From Planctomycetota bacterium (GTDB taxonomy: Bacteria > Planctomycetota > UBA1135 > UBA2386): a DNA stretch of 37,331 nucleotides. The notes beneath the pieces are model-generated. The model was not told the DNA's origin, did not search any database, and saw nothing but the letters and a program-made list of their open reading frames with translations. The stretch spans positions 56,074-93,404 of the forward strand of contig JAPYTD010000005.1 of the NCBI GenBank assembly GCA_029936315.1, given 5' to 3'. Below, piece by piece: positions 31,549-37,331 of this stretch; positions within the stretch are counted from its first letter, which is position 1; every line of letters begins with the position of its first letter. Both the position numbers and the translations under genes were made by a program.

Positions 31549-32481
31549 CTACTGCTCGTCGGCTTCGTCAAGTGTCGGCACGACGTCGCCGATCGTTTCG
31601 ACTTCAACCAGCGTCGACGAATGCTCGCCGCCGTGCGTATCGACCCACACCTCTTCGATCGAACTACACTCGCCATCGAGCCAGCGCATGCGAATGAAGT
31701 ACGACAGTTCTTCGCCATTCTTGCCCCGTTCGACGCGAGGCACGACCGCGCAATTGATGAACGTCGTGTCGCCGCGCTTGATGAAACGCTTGCGCTCGGC
31801 ACCGCGCGGGTGCAGCAACTTGTGGTGCATGTGACCGGCGATCACCGCGCGAACCCGTAAGCCATAGCCTTCGATGCGTTGCAAAGCCAGCGCGAGGTCG
31901 TAGTCACCCCAATCGCCGCCGGGCTTGCCAAAGTCCTTGCCGTAGATGTCGGTCGTCTCGCTACCCAGCCCGGTCGGGCCGTTGTGGGCGAGGATCACGA
32001 TGTCGCGATGCTGCGCGTTGCGTGCCGCGTCAACGATCGCGGCCGCGGACTGACGCATCGTATGCACGCCATAGATCTCATCGTAGAGCCCCGGACTGCG
32101 CAGGCTCTGCCCACCCCACGAGAACGGCCGGGCCCCGACGATGGAAATGCCCGCGGCCGGCACCTCGCGCACGGTGTAGGCGATGTGGTCTTCGCCTAGT
32201 ACATCGAGGCTGTCGTGAAGCTTCTCGGTGACTTCCTTCTTCGCGAAACTCAGCCAGGCATCGTGGTTGCCGAGGATCACCGCCTTCTCGATCGCAAGGT
32301 TGGCGATACGGGTCACCATCTCGACATCTTCGTCGCCAAAGTCGCCGACGAACATCGTCAAATCTGCTTGTGTACGCTCAAGATAGACCGAATCCACCTC
32401 CCGCCAGCAGCGGTGGATGTCGCCAACGGCCAGAAGCGTAGCCGGAGTTTCTTTGGTGCGAGGGGTCAAGGGCGCAGCCAA
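31549..32481 (-). CDS. Metallophosphoesterase, TIGR04168-like
   Basis: A calcineurin-like phosphoesterase of 310 residues. The two-metal site is complete: AVGDIHRCW (18-26, Asp21, His23), FVGDFGDE (44-51), ILGNHDAW (69-76), ILAHNGPTG in the middle and IAGHMHH towards the end. This combination, with PFSWGG and the Gly/Asp-rich KPGGDWGDYDL loop, matches a family found in cyanobacteria and plastids whose substrate is unknown. The start is TTG 32481 without a Shine-Dalgarno; a second in-frame TTG 12 nt later is an alternative. It lies between the sigma-54 activator (stop 32558) and the sigma factor on the same strand. Confidence 0.85.
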   Translation of the reverse strand: MAAPLTPRTKETPATLLAVGDIHRCWREVDSVYLERTQADLTMFVGDFGDEDVEMVTRIANLAIEKAVILGNHDAWLSFAKKEVTEKLHDSLDVLGEDHIAYTVREVPAAGISIVGARPFSWGGQSLRSPGLYDEIYGVHTMRQSAAAIVDAARNAQHRDIVILAHNGPTGLGSETTDIYGKDFGKPGGDWGDYDLALALQRIEGYGLRVRAVIAGHMHHKLLHPRGAERKRFIKRGDTTFINCAVVPRVERGKNGEELSYFIRMRWLDGECSSIEEVWVDTHGGEHSSTLVEVETIGDVVPTLDEADEQ

Positions 32482-32557
32482 GGTAGCGAGCTAGATAGGG
32501 CAAGTAGCACCACAAACCATACGAATTGCCGGTGCGATCTTTGCGCCGGCGAAGGCC

Positions 32558-34426
32558 TCAGGCCTCCAGCAGACCGTGACGAACCAGCTTTTCGCGGTAG
32601 GTCGTGCGCGGCACGCCAAACAACTCCGCGGCGCGTGTCAGGTTGCCGTTGGCCTCCGAGTAGGTGCGCTGCAGCACGGCTTTCTCCTGTGCCTCGAGCC
32701 GCTCCTTCCACGTCGTCGAATCGCCACTGTCAACGGCCGACGCCGCGAGACCGAGATCTTGCCTCGGCTCGGCTGTGGATGCTGGTTCGAGGCCGGGCCG
32801 ATCGAGATCGAGATCCATGACGCGAATCGACTCGCCGCCCGAACGCAACGCGGCGCCCTTGACCACGTGACGCAACTCACGGATGTTGCCGGGCCAACTA
32901 TGCGATTGCAGACGCTGCGCGGCATCGGCAGACATCTCGGGCACTTCATCGTGGCCAAGCTCTTCGCCCGCCTCGGCTAGGAAACGCGCAGCTAGCGCCT
33001 GGATATCTTCGGTACGCTCGCGCAGCGCCGGCAAGACGATTTCGAGCTCGCGCAATCGGTAGTAGAGGTCCTGACGGAACCGGCCTTCACGCACCATGTT
33101 TTCGAGGTCCTGGTGGGTCGCAGCAACGATCCGCACATCGACGCGCACCTGACGACGTGAACCAATCGGCACGACCACGCGATCTTGCAGCACACGCAGA
33201 ATCTTGGCCTGCAGCTCGAGCGCCATGTCACCAATCTCATCGAGCAGGATCGTGCCACCGTGCGCTTCTTCGAAGTGACCGCGCCGCGCCTGCATGGCGC
33301 CGGTGAACGAACCCTTCTCATGGCCGAACAGCATGCTCTCCATCAACTGTTCTGGAATCGCAGCACAGTTGACGGGCACAAACGGCCCCTTCTCGCGGCG
33401 CGACAACTCGTGCAGCGCGCGCGCCACGACTTCTTTGCCAGTGCCCGTCTCCCCGCGCAGCAGCACGGTGTAGTCGGCCGGCGCATACAGCTTGACGCGT
33501 TGTATATACTCCGCGCAGGCAGCGCTCTTGCTAACCAGAGCCCAGTGTTCGTCCTCGTTCTGATCGCGGTCGAGCAGGCTATGCACCAAAACGCGATTGC
33601 CGAGTGCTGCCGCCAACATGCGCGCACAGAACGCGACGCGCTGCAGGTCTTCGACGGACAGGACCGCGCCATCACGCGTGCAATCGGTGTAGACGACACC
33701 GAGGGTCTTACCGAGCGCCTTGATCGGCAGCGCCACCGCCGACGAAATGCCTTCGCTGCGCACACTGTGAAACGTGCTCGCTATGGGATCCGACGCAGCC
33801 ACCGGCACGTGCACGACCTGACCAGACGTGCGCACCTGCGCGATCAACGAACAACTGACCCGGAAGGCCTTTTCGTCTTCGGGTCGACTCAAGAAGAAGG
33901 CGCCGCCGCCTTCGTCGATGTCGAGTTCGACGTGCACGCGATCCGCTCCCGTCGCACGCAACACCGCCGCCATCGTCGCCGACACCATCTGCGTCGAGCT
34001 CTTCAGCCCTTCGAGATGATCGGACATCTCCATGAAGGTTTTGTACCAAGCGCCGACCGGCGATCCCGGCGATGCCGTTAACACAGCCGGATCAATTGCT
34101 TCGACCACGTCGCTGCTAGATTCGGCCCGAAACCGCAACTTTAGCAGCGCTGGACCGACGTTGAGCACGTCGCCATCGAGGAACGATTCGAAGCGGGCGC
34201 CGACGCTACCGGTCGCGCAGCGAATCGGAAACGGCAACCCCGGCTCGGCTCGTACTCGCAGGCGACCGCGCTCGTCGCAAGCGATCTCAAGCACGCGCCC
34301 GGAGACTCCTGGCAGGTCAAGTTCGACCTCACAGCCAGAGCGTTGACCGCCCACCCAGAAGGTAGACAAATCGATTTCGGACTCGCGAGAACCGGAACGG
34401 TCGGTGATGTCGAGACAAACGGGCAT
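32558..34426 (-). CDS. Sigma-54-dependent activator with FHA-like and GAF sensor domains
   Basis: A 622-residue enhancer-binding protein. Residues ~10-105 look like an FHA domain whose phosphopeptide signature is altered ([20 protein letters not shown] in place of the usual Gly-Arg and Ser-Arg-His). A GAF domain covers ~140-285 ([19 protein letters not shown], then [18 protein letters not shown]). The AAA+ domain follows: Walker A GETGTGKE (~323-330), the sigma-54 contact loop GSFTGA (~372-377), Walker [13 protein letters not shown], the arginine-finger region FRQDLYYRL and WPGNIREL. The end is a Fis-type helix-turn-helix ([20 protein letters not shown], then [11 protein letters not shown]). 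It should remodel sigma-54 polymerase when signalled. It is divergent from the atypical kinase gene across 260 bp. Confidence 0.92.
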   Translation of the reverse strand: MPVCLDITDRSGSRESEIDLSTFWVGGQRSGCEVELDLPGVSGRVLEIACDERGRLRVRAEPGLPFPIRCATGSVGARFESFLDGDVLNVGPALLKLRFRAESSSDVVEAIDPAVLTASPGSPVGAWYKTFMEMSDHLEGLKSSTQMVSATMAAVLRATGADRVHVELDIDEGGGAFFLSRPEDEKAFRVSCSLIAQVRTSGQVVHVPVAASDPIASTFHSVRSEGISSAVALPIKALGKTLGVVYTDCTRDGAVLSVEDLQRVAFCARMLAAALGNRVLVHSLLDRDQNEDEHWALVSKSAACAEYIQRVKLYAPADYTVLLRGETGTGKEVVARALHELSRREKGPFVPVNCAAIPEQLMESMLFGHEKGSFTGAMQARRGHFEEAHGGTILLDEIGDMALELQAKILRVLQDRVVVPIGSRRQVRVDVRIVAATHQDLENMVREGRFRQDLYYRLRELEIVLPALRERTEDIQALAARFLAEAGEELGHDEVPEMSADAAQRLQSHSWPGNIRELRHVVKGAALRSGGESIRVMDLDLDRPGLEPASTAEPRQDLGLAASAVDSGDSTTWKERLEAQEKAVLQRTYSEANGNLTRAAELFGVPRTTYREKLVRHGLLEA

Positions 34427-34449
34427 CTGAGATTGCTGCGTGTAGGACG

Positions 34450-34496
34450 CTAGCGAGAAAGACGGCCGAGGGGAGCCCCCCTCCGTCTTGCGCTAG
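34450..34496. promoter_or_regulatory. Interrupted palindrome, possible activator site
   Basis: The outer arms CTAGCG / CGCTAG and inner arms AAGACGG / CCGTCTT are complementary, with a G/C-rich centre that can also pair (GGGG / CCCC). It lies 24 nt upstream of the sigma-54 activator gene and about 56 bp upstream of the candidate -24/-12 element at 34552-34567. It could be an operator for a dimeric regulator or an mRNA stem-loop for the minus-strand gene. Confidence 0.5.
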
Positions 34497-34551
34497 TTTC
34501 TGCTAGGCTTGACTCGCCGTCCAGCACCACCTTGGCCGCTACCCCCTTGGA

Positions 34552-34567
34552 TGGCAAGTTCCTCGCA
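34552..34567 (+). promoter_or_regulatory. Candidate sigma-54 (-24/-12) promoter for the kinase gene
   Basis: TGGCAAGTTCCTCGCA matches the consensus TGGCACG-N4-TTGCW at 10 of 12 defined positions, including the invariant GG and GC at correct spacing. It points towards the kinase gene, whose ATG is 119 nt downstream. Confidence 0.4.
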
Positions 34568-34686
34568 CTACGAAGACCTGGATAGGGTGTCACTGTTGGC
34601 AATGGTAACTGATCTTGATCAGCACCGGTCGCATTGGTGAATCCCACCGGGATTTCTCGCCGCTTCCTCGCCAGCCGATTCGTTCC

Positions 34687-37331
34687 ATGTCCTCCCAATC
34701 CACCAGCGCAACCGCCGACCTGGTGTGCTTGCACTGTTCGCCGGCGCGAACAGTGTTGTTGCAGCGTGGCACCAGCGGAGCACCGGATGTGGTCCGCAAG
34801 ATCTACGTCTCGGGATCGATGACGGAGGCAGAACACGAAGTGGCGATGGGTCAGGCCGCCGCCGGGATTGGCGTGGTGACGTATCGCGCCGCGCAACTCG
34901 ACTCGCAGAGCAACCGCCCATCGGTCACACTCGATTACCGACGTGGCGACAATCTCGACACACTCGTCGCACGACGCGGGGCACTGCCCGCAGCCGATGC
35001 TGTCTGCATCGTGCGATCGGTCGCGACAACGCTCGCGCGCCTACACGAGCTCAGCGCCACAGACATGCCACACGGTTTGTGCCACGGAGACATCAAGCCG
35101 CAGAACATCCTACTGGTGCACGAAAACCACAAGGATGCGAGCGTCGAGTGCCCGGCGCCCGACACGTCGCTAGCCGACACGCTGCTGCTCGACTTCGAAC
35201 ACGCAATCGCGATCGGCACGCAACCGAGCGTCACCGGCGAGCAACCATTTACCGGCGGAACGCACGCCTACTCGCCACCGGAAGCACTCAGGGGCGAGCA
35301 ACCAACAGCTGCGTTTGATGTCTTCGGACTCGGCGCGACGCTCGCGTTCCTGCTCGATGGCGGGATCGGCCGCCGCGTGCCGAGGCACCCGAGAGTAGAA
35401 TCGCTCGTGCTGGCTTGTTGTGCCACGGATGCAAGCGAGCGCCCAACCGCGGCCGAACTTGCGGCACGCTGCGAGCGACTCGCCCACGTTCTCCGCGACG
35501 ACGCGTGCGAACAAAACCTGCACGACTGGGCGACCGGCTCCTGCAAGGGCGAACCCACCGACGACAGCGATGCACGCGCCGTGATGTGGTCGCATCGCCA
35601 GCGCATCCTGCAGCGACTGCCGACACTGCTGCAGGCGCCGCCGACCTCGCCAGACGATCCCGAAGATCTGCAGCGCGAACTCGACCTTGCGCTGCGCGTG
35701 CTCGCGCGATTCCCGCGCAACGTGAGTCTGCTGGCGCGGCGACAACAACTGCTCGAGGCCATTCGCAAACTCCTGTGCGGTGCTGCCGCAACCGTGCGCA
35801 AACAGAACAAGGCCGAACAGTTCGAAGATGCACTGCGCTGGCTGCGCACGACCGACACCTTGCTCGCCGCCGCGCTCAGCGTCGCCGGCGGACTGGCCAC
35901 CGTCACCCGACTCGACAAGGGTGTCGCCCCTGGTGCGTTGCAGCGCGCCCCCGTCGAGTTCTTGCAGTTGCTCGTGACGCAGACGGAAGGTGCCGAGCAA
36001 GAACTGCGACGGCACGCCGACCAGATTTCTGCAGCGGAGCTGACCCTCGATCTGACTAGCGCCGAAAACGCAATCGATGCGATGGCCGCCAACTATGGCG
36101 GCACTTCCAAGACGGTCGCCGAACGACGTGACCAACTACACCGCCTCGGCTTCTACCTCGACCGCATCGCGCGCGCCGAGAGCAAGGTCGAACGCGTCGG
36201 GCCACTATGGGATCCGATTGCGCTGCAACCATTGCGGGCACTCGTCACCGGTGCAGCAACGGCGCTTGAGACGTTCCGTCGCGAACCATCCGGCAGCGGC
36301 GCCGTTGGCCTGCGCAGTCTGCAGGTCACTCTGACCAACATTGCCGAAGAGTTCCCGCACTTAACGCAGGTCGAGCCAGCGTTGTCCGCCTTGTCGAGCG
36401 CGCTCTTGCACTTGACCGATCAAGCCTGGCAACAACTCGACGACGCAGAGCTTCGCCTCAACGTCGTGCCAGTGCCGGTGCGCCCGCTGCAACTAGCCTT
36501 GGGCCGACTCGACACATTCCGCATGTTGGAAGCGTTCGTTGACCGGCCGGAACATCCGCGCAGTGAGTTGCTGGACGGCATCGAACGACTGCGCCTTGGC
36601 CTGGAACAGGCCCGCTCGGCACGCGATCGCCTTGCCGAGAATGCCGAGCACGCGTTGGCGCGCGGCCACTGGACGACCGGTTTGTTCGACATGGAACGCG
36701 CCGTCGAGCGACTCCATCCTGGCGACGAAGCCGAACATGGCGAAGCCGAGCGCTTGCGCGAGCGACTGCAGGATGCCCGGCGCACCAAGAAGGAGATCGA
36801 ATCCGCCCTGCGCCGCAACGTCGAGTTGACGGCCAACTACGCGGCGCTCGAAGACGACCCGCGCAGCACGGCCGATGCCCGCATGCGCGTCTTGCAGGAT
36901 CGCCGCGACTGCCTGATCTTCCTAGGTCTGCACGTTCCAAACGACCGCGTCGAGCTCTACCGCAAGGACCTGCGTTCGGTCGAAACACAGCTCGCAGTCG
37001 AACGCGCCGCCGACGCCGAACAGCGGCTCAATGCACTAGACGACCCACTGCAACGCCTGCGACTTGCGCGCAGCACGGTCGAGCTGTTGTCCGCCAATAC
37101 GCCGTCCTCCGGCGGCGTCGAGCAACCAGGCCGGCTGGTGCGCCTGCAAGAACACTGGCGCACCGTCACCGCACAGTGCCTACGCACCGTCGATGCGCAG
37201 ACCGATGAGCAACAGCATCGACAGCGCCACCGCAAGCGCACCATGGCCATTGCGGTCATCGCGTTTGTGGTGACAACGACGGCGATCGGGTTTGCCGTCA
37301 AGCCGTGGCTGTTTCCCACGCCGGTGTTGGC
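34687..37331 (+). CDS. Atypical Ser/Thr kinase-like membrane protein (partial, open at the window edge)
   Basis: At least 881 codons with no stop before the edge. Residues ~10-260 are a protein-kinase-like domain: a poor Gly-loop (LLQRGTSGAPDVV), Lys in VVRKIY, Glu in TEAEHEVAM, then CHGDIKPQNILL in place of HRD, LLLDFEHAIAIG in place of DFG, and GGTHAYSPPEAL. The Lys, the catalytic Asp and the metal Asp are kept, so activity is possible, but Arg of HRD and Gly of DFG are gone. Residues ~280-845 are predicted helical with many Leu/Arg/Glu heptad-like stretches. A membrane helix follows at ~852-872 (MAIAVIAFVVTTTAIGFAV), then the window ends. ATG 34687 is chosen without a Shine-Dalgarno; an in-frame stop lies about 80 nt upstream. 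Confidence 0.75.
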   Translation, partial: MSSQSTSATADLVCLHCSPARTVLLQRGTSGAPDVVRKIYVSGSMTEAEHEVAMGQAAAGIGVVTYRAAQLDSQSNRPSVTLDYRRGDNLDTLVARRGALPAADAVCIVRSVATTLARLHELSATDMPHGLCHGDIKPQNILLVHENHKDASVECPAPDTSLADTLLLDFEHAIAIGTQPSVTGEQPFTGGTHAYSPPEALRGEQPTAAFDVFGLGATLAFLLDGGIGRRVPRHPRVESLVLACCATDASERPTAAELAARCERLAHVLRDDACEQNLHDWATGSCKGEPTDDSDARAVMWSHRQRILQRLPTLLQAPPTSPDDPEDLQRELDLALRVLARFPRNVSLLARRQQLLEAIRKLLCGAAATVRKQNKAEQFEDALRWLRTTDTLLAAALSVAGGLATVTRLDKGVAPGALQRAPVEFLQLLVTQTEGAEQELRRHADQISAAELTLDLTSAENAIDAMAANYGGTSKTVAERRDQLHRLGFYLDRIARAESKVERVGPLWDPIALQPLRALVTGAATALETFRREPSGSGAVGLRSLQVTLTNIAEEFPHLTQVEPALSALSSALLHLTDQAWQQLDDAELRLNVVPVPVRPLQLALGRLDTFRMLEAFVDRPEHPRSELLDGIERLRLGLEQARSARDRLAENAEHALARGHWTTGLFDMERAVERLHPGDEAEHGEAERLRERLQDARRTKKEIESALRRNVELTANYAALEDDPRSTADARMRVLQDRRDCLIFLGLHVPNDRVELYRKDLRSVETQLAVERAADAEQRLNALDDPLQRLRLARSTVELLSANTPSSGGVEQPGRLVRLQEHWRTVTAQCLRTVDAQTDEQQHRQRHRKRTMAIAVIAFVVTTTAIGFAVKPWLFPTPVL

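Larger units (their letters stand above)
34427..34686. other. Divergent regulatory region of the sigma-54 activator and the kinase
   Basis: 260 bp without a plausible gene. It holds the palindrome at 34450-34496, the candidate sigma-54 promoter at 34552-34567 and a short palindrome TGATCTTGATCA just downstream of it (about 34610-34621). No sigma-70 promoter is convincing. Confidence 0.5.

Noticed and set aside
34450..34496. Transcription terminator
   Set aside because: It lies between two divergent gene starts, upstream of both, so termination is not the natural role; operator or leader structure fits better.

Overview
The window is about 37.3 kb of high-GC bacterial chromosome. Several features point to Planctomycetota, or a lineage close to it: a sigma factor of the planctomycete-expanded type next to a Ser/Thr kinase with C-terminal membrane helices, very large secreted repeat proteins, the glmU-prs-rplY-pth-rpsF order, frequent GTG and TTG starts, and many starts without a Shine-Dalgarno sequence. 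This is an inference from gene content; there is no rRNA in the window.

Layout. (1) 1-4434, minus: a housekeeping operon reading glmU, prs, rplY (bL25), pth, rpsF (bS6, cut by the window edge). It makes UDP-GlcNAc and PRPP and supplies translation factors; both ribosomal proteins carry long low-complexity tails. (2) 4622-5040: a broken AlkD-type DNA repair gene with an internal deletion and frameshift, followed by a strong hairpin and a secreted sugar-dehydrogenase-like protein (5156-7075). (3) 7302-12849: a surface-polysaccharide cluster with a KpsS-like glycosyltransferase, a flippase, a methyltransferase, and GT2 and GT4 glycosyltransferases. (4) 12915-17278: an XRE regulator, the 16S rRNA methyltransferase rsmJ, and a 904-residue secreted Asp-box propeller protein. 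(5) 17442-20253: a coiled-coil/methyltransferase chimera beside the decayed 5' end of an IS21-type transposase gene. (6) 20254-24221, minus: a second housekeeping operon reading DAHP synthase, tpiA, secG, yicC, gmk, coaC. (7) 24667-29102: a three-subunit flavin/iron-sulfur amino-acid dehydrogenase operon (HcnABC / opine oxidase / D-hydroxyproline dehydrogenase type) divergent from a lipoprotein M19 dipeptidase. (8) 29133-37331: a signalling block with a transmembrane Ser/Thr kinase, a sigma factor interrupted by one in-frame stop codon, a metallophosphoesterase, an FHA-like/GAF/sigma-54 activator, and a divergent atypical membrane kinase that runs off the window.

The most interesting part is the last block. 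The 260-bp gap between the sigma-54 activator and the divergent kinase contains a near-consensus -24/-12 element (34552-34567), and a 47-bp interrupted palindrome (34450-34496) lies at the distance expected of an activator site. Together with the FHA-like domain this suggests a compact kinase, phospho-reader and sigma-54 circuit. Other points worth checking are the nonsense codon in the sigma factor, the repeat-flanked chimera at 17442-19739, and the functional pairing of a D-amino-acid-releasing dipeptidase with a D-amino-acid-type dehydrogenase.
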